A stretch of DNA of 64,000 bases from Leucobacter sp. CX169. Its GTDB lineage: Bacteria; Actinomycetota; Actinomycetes; Actinomycetales; Microbacteriaceae. Positions within the stretch are counted from its first letter, which is position 1, and every line of letters starts with the position of its first letter. The notes under the pieces are model-generated. The model had not been told where the DNA came from and did no database searches. It saw only the letters and a list, made by a program, of their open reading frames with translations. Below are positions 17,867 through 27,230 of the stretch, piece after piece. The position numbers and the translations under genes were made by a program. The stretch spans positions 1,302,001 to 1,366,000 of the forward strand of contig NZ_CP071051.1 in the NCBI RefSeq assembly GCF_017161405.1, written 5' to 3'.

Positions 17867-18541
17867 ATGGGTGATCTCGGACAACTACTACCGCTGGGGC
17901 TGGGAAGCATCATCAGCCCGCTGCCGATCGTTGCAATCGTCGCGATCCTCCTGTCCCCGCGCGGCGGCAGGAACGGACTCGCATACGTGGCGGCCGTGAT
18001 CCTGGTCGGCTTCGCGTTCACGCTGGTCGCGGCGCTTTCCACCGCCGGCGCGGGAGCCGGCGGTTCGGACAAGGACGACACCGTCGTACTCGTCATTACC
18101 GCAGCGCTGGCCCTCGGGTTCACGGTGCTGGCCGTCGTGAGCTGGCTCGGGAGACCCCGAGGGGGTGCGGCCGCGTCGATGCCGTCCTGGCTTGCTGCGG
18201 TGGACTCGCTCACGCCTCTGAAGGCCGCAGGCCTCGGCGCGCTCATGGCCGTGACGAACAGCAAGAACATCCCGCTTGAGCTGAAGGCCGGTTCGCTGAT
18301 CGGCGCGCACGACCTGGGGGTGCTCATGGTGATCGCGCTCAGCGCGATGTTCGCGATCTACGCTTCGCTCGGGATCCTGCTGCCGACGCTGCTCGCTGCG
18401 AGCGGGTCGCAGCGCGTCATTGCGGTCCTTGAGCGGCTGAAGACGGAGATGGTGCAGCACAACGCGGCCATTATGACGGTCCTGTTTGCGGTACTCGCGG
18501 CGGTAGAAGCGTCGCACCTCATTCACCAGCTCGTTCGCTGA
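17867..18541 (+). CDS. GAP/Sap family (SfLAP-like, LysE-fold) membrane transporter
   Basis: 224 aa, six helices, with GLGSIISPLPIVAIVAILLSP at the start and AVTNSKNIPLELKAG in the middle. These are marks of the sulfolipid-1-addressing protein (GAP) family, distant relatives of LysE exporters. In mycobacteria relatives act in export of lipids, but the substrate here cannot be read from sequence. GGGGGAGGAC precedes ATG 17867. The carboxylesterase follows 17 nt downstream and is probably cotranscribed. Confidence 0.82.
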   Translation: MGDLGQLLPLGLGSIISPLPIVAIVAILLSPRGGRNGLAYVAAVILVGFAFTLVAALSTAGAGAGGSDKDDTVVLVITAALALGFTVLAVVSWLGRPRGGAAASMPSWLAAVDSLTPLKAAGLGALMAVTNSKNIPLELKAGSLIGAHDLGVLMVIALSAMFAIYASLGILLPTLLAASGSQRVIAVLERLKTEMVQHNAAIMTVLFAVLAAVEASHLIHQLVR

Positions 18542-18558
18542 ACTTGAAAGGACGAATC

Positions 18559-20106
18559 ATGACTGATCTCTCCCATCCCATCGTCTCGACCTCGGCCGGT
18601 CGCGTTCGCGGCATCGCCACGGCCGGCATCGCCGTGTGGAAGGGCATCCGCTATGCGCAGGCCCCGACAGGAAACCTGCGCTGGCGGGCGCCCGTGGCGA
18701 GCCCGGTGCATGACGGAGTGCTCGATGCACGCGCGTTCGGCGCCGCCGCGCCCCAATCGCTGAACCCGGCCGTTCCGCTTGGCGCGGACACCGTCACGGA
18801 CGAGGACTGCCTGTTCTTGAACGTCTGGGCGCCGTGGGGCGCGGACGCTGAGACGGCCGCGCCGCGACCGGTGATGGTCTGGGTCCACGGTGGCGCGTAC
18901 ACGTTCGGCTCGGCGAGCCAGCCGCTCTTCGACGGGCGCGCGCTCGTGGAGTCGGGCGACGTGATCCTGGTGAGTATCAACTACCGGTTGGGCGGCCTCG
19001 GGTTTCTCGACCTCACTGGCTTCGCGGACGGAGCTGAGGTGGACAGCAATCTCGCGGTACGTGATGTTCTCTTGGCGCTCAGGTGGGTGCAGGACAATGC
19101 AGCCGCGTTTGGCGGGGACCCGGCAAGGGTCACCGTCTTCGGCGAGTCGGCTGGGGCCGGGATTGTCACGACACTCCTCGCAATGCCCAGCGCCGAGGGC
19201 TTGTTCTCCCGCGCAATCGCTGAGAGCTCGCCAGTGAGCTCGGTCTATACCAGCGAGCGCGCGAAGACCGCGGCGAAGGTATTCCTCGCGGCGCTCGGGG
19301 CGGAGACCGTCACCGAGGCCCGAGAGAAGAGTGTCGATGAAATCGTGGCGGCGAGCAGCGAGGTCTACGCGAAGATCCCAGCCCTCGCGCCCGGGACGCT
19401 ACCGTTCGCTCCCGTCGTGGAGGGGGAGCTCATCCCCGAGCATCCCCTCACGCGGCTTCGTGAGGGCCGGGCGCTTCCGGTGCCATTGCTGATCGGCACC
19501 AACCGGGACGAAGCGACCCTCTTCAAGTACATGAAGTCGCCGCTCATGCCGATTACCGAGCCGACAATCAACGCCATGTTCGCGGCGATGAGCGCCGAGA
19601 ACCCGGACGTCACGCTGCCGCCCCGTGAGCAGGTCCTCGAGGCGTACGAGGGGGTGCGGCATCGGGCGATTGGCCTCGGGATCGCCCGCGACATCGGCTT
19701 TCGGATGCCCACCCTCTGGGCTGTCGAAGGTCACAGCAAGGTGGCCCCTGTCTGGCTCTACCGCTTCGACTACGCCACGCCGATGCTGCGCGTACTCGGT
19801 ATAGGCGCGACACACGCGACCGAGCTGCCCTACGTCTGGGGAAATCTCGACACGACCCCGAAGGACCCGACCTTCCTCCTGGGCGGACGGCGCAAGGGAC
19901 GGGCGCTGTCGGAACGCATGCGTGCCCGTTGGACCGCCTTCGCCAACGGTGAGGCCCCGGGAGCTCCGGCGCCTGCGACCGAGTGGCCGCAGTTCGACCT
20001 GGCTCGCCGACAGTCACTGCACATTGACGCGACCGACGAGGTGCGTTCAGACCTCGACGATACGTTGCGCCAGGGGTGGGGCGATACGGCGCTGTCCTTC
20101 CGCTGA
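18559..20106 (+). CDS. Type-B carboxylesterase
   Basis: 515-aa alpha/beta hydrolase of the carboxylesterase/p-nitrobenzyl esterase family. The oxyanion loop is VWVHGGAYTFGS, the nucleophile is the serine of FGESAGAG near residue 194, and the catalytic His is likely in THATELPYVWGN. It hydrolyses carboxyl esters; natural substrate unknown. ATG 18559 has GAAAGGA upstream. No signal peptide is seen, so it is cytoplasmic. It ends at a large hairpin and converges with the universal stress gene. Confidence 0.9.
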   Translation: MTDLSHPIVSTSAGRVRGIATAGIAVWKGIRYAQAPTGNLRWRAPVASPVHDGVLDARAFGAAAPQSLNPAVPLGADTVTDEDCLFLNVWAPWGADAETAAPRPVMVWVHGGAYTFGSASQPLFDGRALVESGDVILVSINYRLGGLGFLDLTGFADGAEVDSNLAVRDVLLALRWVQDNAAAFGGDPARVTVFGESAGAGIVTTLLAMPSAEGLFSRAIAESSPVSSVYTSERAKTAAKVFLAALGAETVTEAREKSVDEIVAASSEVYAKIPALAPGTLPFAPVVEGELIPEHPLTRLREGRALPVPLLIGTNRDEATLFKYMKSPLMPITEPTINAMFAAMSAENPDVTLPPREQVLEAYEGVRHRAIGLGIARDIGFRMPTLWAVEGHSKVAPVWLYRFDYATPMLRVLGIGATHATELPYVWGNLDTTPKDPTFLLGGRRKGRALSERMRARWTAFANGEAPGAPAPATEWPQFDLARRQSLHIDATDEVRSDLDDTLRQGWGDTALSFR

Positions 20107-20168
20107 CGAGAGACGCGCAGCGGCGGCCAACACCCAGGGGTGCCGGCCGCCGCTGCGCGTCTCTCGTC
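20105..20168. terminator. Long bidirectional hairpin terminator
   Basis: A perfect 24-bp inverted repeat (20105-20128 with 20145-20168) separates the convergent carboxylesterase and universal stress genes. A short CACC/GGTG pair lies in the loop. There is no U-tract on either strand, so it is a stem-only terminator of the kind proposed in actinobacteria. Confidence 0.75.
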
Positions 20169-20176
20169 GGCCCGTC

Positions 20177-21025
20177 TTACTCCGCGCGCGTGACGATGAT
20201 CGGGCAGGGAAGGGCCTGGAGCAGGCCGTGGCTCACCGAGCCGAGCAGCAGCCGCTGGAAACCGCCGCGCCCGCGGCTGCCCACCACGAGGAGTTCGGCG
20301 TTCTCGGCGGCGTTGAGCAGGGCGGCGACCGGGGGTGACTGTACCGTGTGTCGCTCGATCACCAGGTCGGGGTAGCGACTCGCGAGCCCCGCGACGCCGA
20401 TGGCGATCGCCTCGTCGGCGGCGGCGCGCTGCGACTCGGCAAGCTCATCGCTCCAGAGGTACTCAAGGCCGGGCGTGAGTGGCGGCATCCACGCATAGAC
20501 GGCGTGGAGGGCAACGCCGCGCCGAGACGCTTCTTCAGCCGCGTAGGCCACAGCCTTTGTCGAGGCTTCCGAGCCGTCGACGCCGACGACGACCCCCGCT
20601 GCGGCGGGGTGCCGCTTGAACGGGATGACGGCCACCGGGCAGAATGCGGCTGCCGCGATCTTTACGGCGCGGGTGCCGAAGAAAGACCCGGCGAGCCGGC
20701 TGCCCTCGTGAGCTCCCAGCACGACGAGGTCGCCACGCTTCGAGGCCTCCGCGACCTCGGCGATTGGGTGGCCGACGACCGCGGTGCCGGTCACTTTTCC
20801 CGTAAATCCGCGTGATGCGGCGTAGGCGCACTCGGCCTCAAGCATTTGCTCGGAGGCGTGCTGCGCCTCGGACAGGAACGCGACGCTCTCAGAGAGGAAC
20901 GAGTCGTCCGCCACGTGCAGCAGCTCAACTTCGGCACCTCGCGCGGTGGCCCGCTCAAGCGCCCAGTCCAGCGCCGCGCGGCTCTGTTCCGAACCATCTA
21001 CGCCAACGATGATCTTCTCAGCCAT
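20177..21025 (-). CDS. Universal stress protein with two tandem UspA domains
   Basis: 282 aa. Both halves begin with VGVDGSE (residue 6 and about 145), the start of the ATP-binding Usp fold. The C-terminal domain has the full nucleotide loop GSRGRGGFQRLLLGSVS. The N-terminal copy has a variant, GAHEGSRLAGSFFGTRA. Tandem Usp proteins bind ATP and affect survival under stress in mycobacteria; the role here is inferred. AAAGGATG precedes ATG 21025. Confidence 0.92.
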   Translation of the reverse strand: MAEKIIVGVDGSEQSRAALDWALERATARGAEVELLHVADDSFLSESVAFLSEAQHASEQMLEAECAYAASRGFTGKVTGTAVVGHPIAEVAEASKRGDLVVLGAHEGSRLAGSFFGTRAVKIAAAAFCPVAVIPFKRHPAAAGVVVGVDGSEASTKAVAYAAEEASRRGVALHAVYAWMPPLTPGLEYLWSDELAESQRAAADEAIAIGVAGLASRYPDLVIERHTVQSPPVAALLNAAENAELLVVGSRGRGGFQRLLLGSVSHGLLQALPCPIIVTRAE

Positions 21026-21140
21026 GATGCATCCTTTGTGTCGGAGGGTCTGCCTGCAAGGCTTCCCTTGCACCTCTCACGCTAGCCCACTGGCGCTGAC
21101 AACGGGCCATCAAGTCCGAGTTCTTCGCGGGATGCGGCCC

Positions 21141-21686
21141 TCAGAACAGTGTGCCGAGTTCCCCCGGTGATCCCTCGCGCTTCAAGAGGCGTTGTTTGAT
21201 TTCCAGGCCGTATCGAAAGCCGCCGAGACTGCCGTCGGTGCGCAGAATGCGGTGGCAGGGCACAAAGAGCGCTGCAGCGTTCATGGCGCAGGCCGCCGCC
21301 GCGGCGCGCACCGCGGCGGGCCGCCCGGAGAGCGCGGCGTACTCCGTGTACGTCAGTTGGGTGCCGGGGGCGACGGTGCGAAGTGCGGCCCAGGCGTCCA
21401 TCCGGAACGGTCCAGACTGCTGCACGACCGTGATGTCGCCTGGCGCGGCCAGCTCGCCGGCGTAGTAGGCGTCTACCGCGCGTGCGGCGGACGCGATCTC
21501 GTGGTCGGTCCGACCGGCGGCGAACGCGCGGACGTCGGCAGGATCCGGCCGAAGCGTGGGGTGTACGAGCGCGAGTAGAGAGGCTACGTCTTCTGTCCAG
21601 CCCGAGGCGAGGAGCCCGGAGTCGTTTGCCACCAGGGTGAACAACCCGTCGGGGGTAGGAATTGTCGTCGTCAACGTGTGGCTCAC
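21141..21686 (-). CDS. ogt: Methylated-DNA--protein-cysteine S-methyltransferase
   Basis: 181-aa suicide repair protein that takes alkyl groups from O6-methylguanine. The acceptor is C144 in the motif FVPCHRIL, with the recognition-helix region preceding it ([18 protein letters not shown]). The start is GTG 21686, overlapping the stop of the Ada-AlkA gene as GTGA. This repair cysteine domain is the part missing from the upstream Ada fusion, so the two genes together rebuild a full adaptive response set. Confidence 0.92.
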   Translation of the reverse strand: MSHTLTTTIPTPDGLFTLVANDSGLLASGWTEDVASLLALVHPTLRPDPADVRAFAAGRTDHEIASAARAVDAYYAGELAAPGDITVVQQSGPFRMDAWAALRTVAPGTQLTYTEYAALSGRPAAVRAAAAACAMNAAALFVPCHRILRTDGSLGGFRYGLEIKQRLLKREGSPGELGTLF

Positions 21687-23356
21687 TGTGGTGCCTTCCG
21701 GGATACGAGCGGGAGTGGCGCCGCAGAGCCCGCGGAGCGCCAGAGGTGCATCGAGGCATAGGAGCGCCAGGGCGCCCAAACGAGGGCGCGTTCGGCAAGT
21801 GCGCGGTGACTCGCGGAAGCAGATGGCTCCGCGCCGATCGCGCCGATCGCTCGTGCTCCGGCAACGAGGGCCACGTCACCGTCGAGCCAGGCATCGGGAT
21901 CGCCGAGCACACGCATGGCGACGTAGGCGGCCGTCCAGGGCCCGATGCGCGGGCGCTCGAGCAGACTGTCCCGCAGCGCGCTCGCGTCGGCCCCGACGTG
22001 CACGGCCAGCGTGCCATCCGCGAGCGCGCTGGCCGTCGCGGCCACGGCACGAATGGACTGCCGCGGGAGGCGCAACGGACGCTCGGGGTCCAAGGGCCCG
22101 GTCTGCGGCGGATCAGGCAGGCCGGCCGCAATCTGCGCGGGATCCGGGAAGAGGCGGGAGAGGCCCGAAAAAGCCGAGGTGTAGGGGCTCCCCAGGGCTG
22201 CCGCAAGTCGGCTGAGATGCCCCCTCGCGGCCACCACGGAGATTTGCTGGCCGACCAGGGCTCGCACCACCAGCTCGTGCGGGTCCGCCGCTCCCGGTAC
22301 GCGAATTCCCGGCGTCCGTGCGACCAGCGGCGCGAGTACGGGGTCGGCGGAGAGTGCAGCGTCGATCGCCATGGGATCCGCGTCGAGGTCGAGCAAGCGC
22401 CGAACCCGGGCGACGGCAGGGGCGACGTCGGCGACATCGGAGAGCTCAAGGCGCACCCGCAGCGACCATTCACCGGCGCGGGACAGGGTCGCGACGACCT
22501 CGCAGGCCGCCGGACCACGGGGGAGTGCGAGCGTGCGGGCGTACCGCAGGCGTCCGGGATTCTCAATATCCGCGGACTCGACCCCCGCCACCGCACGCGC
22601 GGCGAGAAAGGCGAAGACTCCGGGGGCGTCGAATGGCCAGCGCACGGGGAGGGCGAGTTCCAGGCGCGCCCGAACACCGTGTCCGGTCGACTCGGTAGCG
22701 TCAGCCGGCTCGGGCCGGGTGTCGCTTCGCGCGGCTCCAAACCGCGCGCGGAGTTCACCGGGCTGAGAGTCAAAGACTTCACGGACGGTGTCGTTGAATT
22801 GCCGCACCGATCCGAAGCCAGCGGCGAAGGCGACCTGCGCCATCGGGAGGTCGCTGCCAACGAGCAGGGCCCTCGCCGATTGCGCGCGCCGGGCACGTGC
22901 GAGTGCGAGCGGGGGAGCACCGAGCTCGCTGGCGAGGATCCGGCCCACCTGGCGCGAGGTGTATCCGAGCCGCCGGGAAAGCCCGTCCACGCCCTCTCGG
23001 TCGACGACGCCATCGCTGATGAGCCGCATCGCGCGGCCAACGAGGTCGCCGCGGAGATCCCACTCCGGGGTGCCGGGGGCCGCGTCGGGCAGGCAGCGCT
23101 TGCAGGCACGAAATCCCGCTTCGTGCGCCGCGGCGGAGGTGAGATAGAACGAGACGTGTGCCGGCTTGGGGGTCCGGGCTGGGCACGACGGCCGGCAGTA
23201 GATGCCGGTGGAGCGCACCGCCGTGAAGAACTGGCCGTCAAAGCGGGTGTCGCGGGCATCGATCGCGCGGTAGCGCTCCTCGAATAGCGGATCGCCCGGT
23301 GCGCAGCGCGGTCCAGTCGTGCGGGGCGCTGCGAGCGGGCCGGTTGGGGTGTTCAT
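21683..23356 (-). CDS. Ada regulatory domain - AraC HTH - AlkA glycosylase fusion
   Basis: 557 aa. The N-terminal Ada zinc domain has GIYCRPSC (C54, C58) and CKRC (C85, C88); C54 matches the methylphosphotriester acceptor of E. coli Ada. An AraC-type DNA-binding domain covers about 100-200. An AlkA N-terminal fold and a HhH-GPD glycosylase domain follow, with [16 protein letters not shown] and the [13 protein letters not shown] hairpin and catalytic Asp in [10 protein letters not shown]. It probably senses alkylated DNA, activates its own operon and excises 3-methyladenine. The order and overlap with ogt support this. Confidence 0.92.
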   Translation of the reverse strand: MNTPTGPLAAPRTTGPRCAPGDPLFEERYRAIDARDTRFDGQFFTAVRSTGIYCRPSCPARTPKPAHVSFYLTSAAAHEAGFRACKRCLPDAAPGTPEWDLRGDLVGRAMRLISDGVVDREGVDGLSRRLGYTSRQVGRILASELGAPPLALARARRAQSARALLVGSDLPMAQVAFAAGFGSVRQFNDTVREVFDSQPGELRARFGAARSDTRPEPADATESTGHGVRARLELALPVRWPFDAPGVFAFLAARAVAGVESADIENPGRLRYARTLALPRGPAACEVVATLSRAGEWSLRVRLELSDVADVAPAVARVRRLLDLDADPMAIDAALSADPVLAPLVARTPGIRVPGAADPHELVVRALVGQQISVVAARGHLSRLAAALGSPYTSAFSGLSRLFPDPAQIAAGLPDPPQTGPLDPERPLRLPRQSIRAVAATASALADGTLAVHVGADASALRDSLLERPRIGPWTAAYVAMRVLGDPDAWLDGDVALVAGARAIGAIGAEPSASASHRALAERALVWAPWRSYASMHLWRSAGSAAPLPLVSRKAPQ

Positions 23357-23442
23357 GGGTTCTATTACAGCAGGCCCGGAGCGCAGTCACTCGCGGAAAT
23401 CGGACATGACAGTTCCCGGCTGCGTTGCATGCCGCAAACGAC

Positions 23443-23478
23443 GACGCGCTGCCCGCCACAAGGGGCGAACGGCGCGTC
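23443..23478 (-). terminator. Possible terminator after gap
   Basis: GACGCGC at 23443-23449 pairs with 23472-23478, with an imperfect GC-rich inner stem. It lies just beyond the gap stop codon on the minus strand. There is no clear U-tract. Confidence 0.35.
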
Positions 23479-23497
23479 TCGGTCGTGCTGGCTCAGG

Positions 23498-24934
23498 CTA
23501 AGCCTTCAGCGCGGGCAGGTGCGCGGGGTGCGAGCCGGCGAGCTGCTCGACGACGCGGACCACCTGGCAGCTGTAGCCGTACTCGTTGTCGTACCAGACG
23601 TAGAGCACGCAGCTCTTGCCCGTGGTGATCGTGGCGAGACCGTCGATGATGCCTGCGCGGTTCGCGCCGACGAAGTCGGTCGAGACCACCTCGGGCGACT
23701 CGAGGTAATCGATCTGTGCGCGCAGCGGCGACGTGAGCGAGATCTCGCGAAGGAACCCGTTGAGCTCGTCCTTCTCGACCTCGTTCTCGAGCTGGAGGTT
23801 CAAGATAGCGAGCGACACGTTTGGCGTCGGAACGCGGATCGCATTGCCGGTCAGCTTGCCAGCGAGCTCGGGCAGCGCCTTCGCGACGGCTTTCGCGGCT
23901 CCGGTCTCGGAGATGACCATGTTCAGCGCCGCCGAGCGACCGCGACGGTCACCCTTGTGGAAGTTGTCGATCAGGTTCTGATCGTTCGTGAATGAGTGCA
24001 CCGTCTCGACGTGGCCGTGGAGGATGCCGTAGCGGTCGTTGAGGACCTTCAGCACCGGCGTGATGGCGTTGGTCGTGCACGAGGCGGCCGAAAGAATCGT
24101 GTCTTCCGCGGTGATCGTGTCGCTGTTGATGCCGTAGACGATGTTCTTGAGGTCGCCCTTGCCCGGCGCCGTCAGCAGCACGCGCGCGATGCCGTTGGTC
24201 TTGAGGTGCTGGCTGAGACCCTCGGCGTCGCGCCAGATGCCCGTGTTGTCGACGAGGATCGCGTCCTTGATGCCGAACGAGGCGTAGTCGACGCTCGCGG
24301 GGTCGTTCGAGTAGATGACCTGGATGCGCACGCCGTTGGCGAGAATGACGTTCTCTTCCGGCAGGACCTCGATCGTGCCGTGGAACGCGCCGTGCACCGA
24401 GTCGCGGCGCAGGAGGTTCGCGCGCTTCTCGAGGTCGTTCTCCGAGCCCTTACGCACGACGATGGCGCGCAGGTTCAGCCCGTTGCCGCTGCCCGTGTGC
24501 TCGATCATGATGCGGGCCAGCAGACGACCGATGCGGCCAAAGCCGTAGAGCACGACGTCGGTGCCCCCGGCGGTCGACGACGGGACGGCCGCCAGCTGGG
24601 TGCGCAGGAACGACTCAAGATCGCTCTCGCCGGAGGCGCGGAAGTCGTTGGCCAGCAGAGCCAGGTCGAGCGAGACGGGGTGCGGGTCGACGGCCACAAG
24701 TGCCTCGACGATGCGCACGGTCTCCTCGAGCGGCAGCTCAACTTCGTCGATCTTCCGGGCGTAACGGTGCGCGCGGATGATGTCGATCGCGGAGCGACCT
24801 ACCAGCGAGCGGCCGTGGACCGACATGACGACGTCGTGATCACGGTACAGCTGGCCAATGAGCGGGATCATCCGCTCGGCGAGCTCTTCGCGGGTCTTCC
24901 AAGCTTCGAGGTGGGCGTCGGCGCGCTGATCCAT
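23498..24934 (-). CDS. gap: Glyceraldehyde-3-phosphate dehydrogenase, long form (GapB-like)
   Basis: 478 aa, against about 335 in ordinary GAPDH. Residues 1-125 are a helical N-terminal extension. The NAD(P) fold starts with YGFGRIGRLLARI. The catalytic cysteine is in SAASCTTNAITP. Long GAPDHs of about 480 aa are known in Corynebacterium (GapB), where they favour gluconeogenesis; the same role here is an inference. It is divergent from metQ. The ribosome binding site is weak, but the extension is typical for this subfamily, so I keep the full start. Confidence 0.88.
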   Translation of the reverse strand: MDQRADAHLEAWKTREELAERMIPLIGQLYRDHDVVMSVHGRSLVGRSAIDIIRAHRYARKIDEVELPLEETVRIVEALVAVDPHPVSLDLALLANDFRASGESDLESFLRTQLAAVPSSTAGGTDVVLYGFGRIGRLLARIMIEHTGSGNGLNLRAIVVRKGSENDLEKRANLLRRDSVHGAFHGTIEVLPEENVILANGVRIQVIYSNDPASVDYASFGIKDAILVDNTGIWRDAEGLSQHLKTNGIARVLLTAPGKGDLKNIVYGINSDTITAEDTILSAASCTTNAITPVLKVLNDRYGILHGHVETVHSFTNDQNLIDNFHKGDRRGRSAALNMVISETGAAKAVAKALPELAGKLTGNAIRVPTPNVSLAILNLQLENEVEKDELNGFLREISLTSPLRAQIDYLESPEVVSTDFVGANRAGIIDGLATITTGKSCVLYVWYDNEYGYSCQVVRVVEQLAGSHPAHLPALKA

Positions 24935-25032
24935 ATGTCGTGAGTTTCCCTACTGCTGTGAGTGCGATCGAAGAGTTCGGTGGTTCGAAGGTCTGGCCTG
25001 CCCGCCAATGCCTCGAGGGCATACCGCACCAT

Positions 25033-25061
25033 TGTCTCATGCCCGCGTGTGTCATGTAGCG
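25033..25061 (+). promoter_or_regulatory. Promoter of the metQNI operon
   Basis: TTGTCT at 25033-25038, a 17-nt spacer and TAGCGT at 25056-25061. Transcription should begin near 25068, leaving a leader of about 120 nt before metQ. The leader holds a small hairpin (25114-25120 with 25125-25131). I see no recognisable SAM riboswitch. Confidence 0.6.
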
Positions 25062-25187
25062 TCATAGGTTTTCGGGATGTCGCGTTCCTGCGTCAGTCTT
25101 GATCTCGACATCTCCTGTCCACTGGGGCAGGATCCGCGTGACGGTCGGCTTCCGGGCCCCGCTCGCGCCGAAACGAATTGGGGAAAC

Positions 25188-26102
25188 ATGTTGAAGATCA
25201 CGAAGCGCGGGGCCGTTGCCGCCTCGCTCGCGACGCTGGCACTTGCCGCGACGCTCACTGGCTGTGCGGCGGATGCCGCCGAGAAGCCAGCGGACGAGGC
25301 AGTCTCGAAGACGGTCACGCTCGGCGTGGTCGGCGCGAGCGATGCCTACTGGCAGACCTTCGTTGATGCCGCGGCGGAAGAGGGCATCACGGTCGAGCTC
25401 ACGGACTTCACCGACTACAACCAGCCGAACCCCGCGGTCTCGGAGGGCGAGGTCGACCTCAACCAGTTCCAGCACATCGTCTACCTCGCCGATTACAACG
25501 TGAATAACGATGACGACCTGGTCCCGATCGGCGCGACCGCGATCTACCCGCTCGCCGTGTTCTCGGACAAGTACGACTCGGTCAAGGACATCCCCGAGGG
25601 TGGCGTCGTCGCGATCCCGCAGGACGAGAGCAACCGCGCCCGCGCGCTGCTCGTGCTGCAGTCGGCAGGGCTGCTCACCCTCAAGGACGGCGGGACCATC
25701 TTCTCGACGCCCGACGACATCGACGCGTCGAAGTCGAAGGTCACCGTGCAGGAGTTCGACGCCTCGTTCGTTGCGACTGCGCTTCCGGACGTCGACGCCG
25801 GCGTCGTGAACAACGACTTCGTCACGAAGTCGGGCCTGGACTTTGCGGACGCGATCGCGCTGGACGATCCCGAGGATCCGAACGCACTGCCGTACGTAAA
25901 CATCTTCGCGACGCGCGCCGCGGACGCCGAGAACCCGACCTACCTCAAGCTCGTCGAGATCTACCAGACGAACCCCGAGGTGCAGGCGGGCGTGCTCGAG
26001 AACTCGGGCGGCACCGCGGTGCTGTTACAGACGCCGGTCAAGGACCTCAAGGCGAGCCTCGCCAAGGTCGAGGCCGACACGAAGGCGCAGCTCGGCAAGT
26101 AG
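25188..26102 (+). CDS. metQ: Methionine ABC transporter substrate-binding lipoprotein
   Basis: 304 aa of the NlpA/MetQ family. A signal peptide of about 25 residues ends in the lipobox LTGC with C26 as lipid anchor. The binding domain contains DFTDYNQPNPAVSEGEVDLNQFQH and VAIPQDESNRARAL, as in MetQ. ATG 25188 follows GGGGAAAC. The gene heads metQ-metN-metI; D- and L-methionine are the usual ligands, though NlpA relatives may take other substrates. Confidence 0.9.
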   Translation: MLKITKRGAVAASLATLALAATLTGCAADAAEKPADEAVSKTVTLGVVGASDAYWQTFVDAAAEEGITVELTDFTDYNQPNPAVSEGEVDLNQFQHIVYLADYNVNNDDDLVPIGATAIYPLAVFSDKYDSVKDIPEGGVVAIPQDESNRARALLVLQSAGLLTLKDGGTIFSTPDDIDASKSKVTVQEFDASFVATALPDVDAGVVNNDFVTKSGLDFADAIALDDPEDPNALPYVNIFATRAADAENPTYLKLVEIYQTNPEVQAGVLENSGGTAVLLQTPVKDLKASLAKVEADTKAQLGK

Positions 26103-26125
26103 ACTCGCCGCGAGTCCGAATCGAA

Positions 26126-26165
26126 GCAGACGGGGTGTTCGGCGGGTGTCGGACGCCCCGTCTGC
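26126..26165 (+). terminator. Hairpin between metQ and metN
   Basis: A perfect 10-bp stem, GCAGACGGGG at 26126-26135 with 26156-26165. No U-tract follows, so it probably stabilises the metQ mRNA end or attenuates read-through, giving more binding protein than transporter. Confidence 0.5.
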
Positions 26166-26201
26166 GTTCGAGGTAAGTGCAGTGCAACAGATGGGATCGC
26201 G

Positions 26202-27230
26202 ATGACTCGCGTGCAGCTGATCGATGTCGGGAAACAGTACCCGGGCCGGGGCAAGGGCGCCTCACCCGTCGTCGCAGTCGACGACGTCTCAATCGACGTC
26301 GCGTCCGGAGAGATCCACGCCGTCATCGGCTATTCGGGTGCGGGCAAGAGCACGCTGTTGCGGCTCGTCAACGGCCTGGAACGCGCGACGAGCGGCAGGA
26401 TCCTGGTGGGGGAGCACGAGATCAGCTCGCTCCCCGAGCGACGCGTCCGCGACGTGCGCACGAACATCGGCATGATCTTCCAACAATTCAACCTGTTCCA
26501 CTCGAAGAACGTCTCCAAGAACGTCGAGTACCCCCTCGCGCTTGCCGGCATGCCGGCACCCGAGCGCAAGGCACGCGTCGCCGAACTGATCGAGTTTGTC
26601 GGCCTGTCTGGCAAAGCGACGGCGTACACGGATCAGCTTTCGGGCGGGCAGAAGCAGCGCGTCGGCATCGCCCGGGCGCTCGCCACGAACCCGGGCCTCT
26701 TGCTCGCCGACGAGGCGACCAGCGCGCTCGACCCGGAGACCTCGCAGGAGGTGCTGGCGTTGCTGCGCCGGGTGAACCAGGAGCTCGGCATCACGATCCT
26801 GCTGATTACGCACGAGATGGACGTGGTGCGCGAGATCGCGCACCGAGTGACCGTGATGGACTCGGGGCGCGCCGTCGAGCAGGGCGACGTGTTCGACGTC
26901 TTTTCCTCCCCGAAGACGCACACTGCCCGCAAGTTCGCGGCGACGGCGTTGCCGACCACCCCGACCGCGGCCCACCTCGCCGAGCTCCGCGAACGGCACC
27001 GCGGGGCGCTCGTGTCGGTCACGCTGCGGGATGGCGGCGTCGATCAGCCCGTCGTGTTCCAGACCCTTGCCGCGCAGGGCATTGGCGTCAGTATTGTGCA
27101 CGGCGGGGTCACCGAGGTGGGCGGACGAAGTTTCGGCCGTGTCACGCTCGAGCTCATCGGCGCGCCCGATGAAGTGGAAATTGCCATCGCGGCCCTTGCG
27201 GCCCAGACCGAGGTCGAGGTGCTGAGCTAA
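26202..27230 (+). CDS. metN: Methionine ABC transporter ATP-binding protein
   Basis: 342 aa. Walker A is GYSGAGKST (residues 43-51), the signature is LSGGQKQR, and Walker B runs LLLADEATSALDP. The C-terminal 80 residues form a NIL domain, the methionine-sensing module by which MetN is inhibited when methionine is abundant. This supports methionine as substrate. The stop overlaps the start of metI by one base (TAATG). Confidence 0.94.
   Translation: MTRVQLIDVGKQYPGRGKGASPVVAVDDVSIDVASGEIHAVIGYSGAGKSTLLRLVNGLERATSGRILVGEHEISSLPERRVRDVRTNIGMIFQQFNLFHSKNVSKNVEYPLALAGMPAPERKARVAELIEFVGLSGKATAYTDQLSGGQKQRVGIARALATNPGLLLADEATSALDPETSQEVLALLRRVNQELGITILLITHEMDVVREIAHRVTVMDSGRAVEQGDVFDVFSSPKTHTARKFAATALPTTPTAAHLAELRERHRGALVSVTLRDGGVDQPVVFQTLAAQGIGVSIVHGGVTEVGGRSFGRVTLELIGAPDEVEIAIAALAAQTEVEVLS

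Noticed and set aside
21662-23287. 541-residue open frame on the plus strand
   Set aside because: Antisense to the Ada-AlkA fusion; the fusion has all expected cysteines and HhH motif.
25068-25187. SAM riboswitch upstream of metQ
   Set aside because: The expected conserved SAM-I/SAM-IV core sequences could not be found; only one short hairpin is clear.
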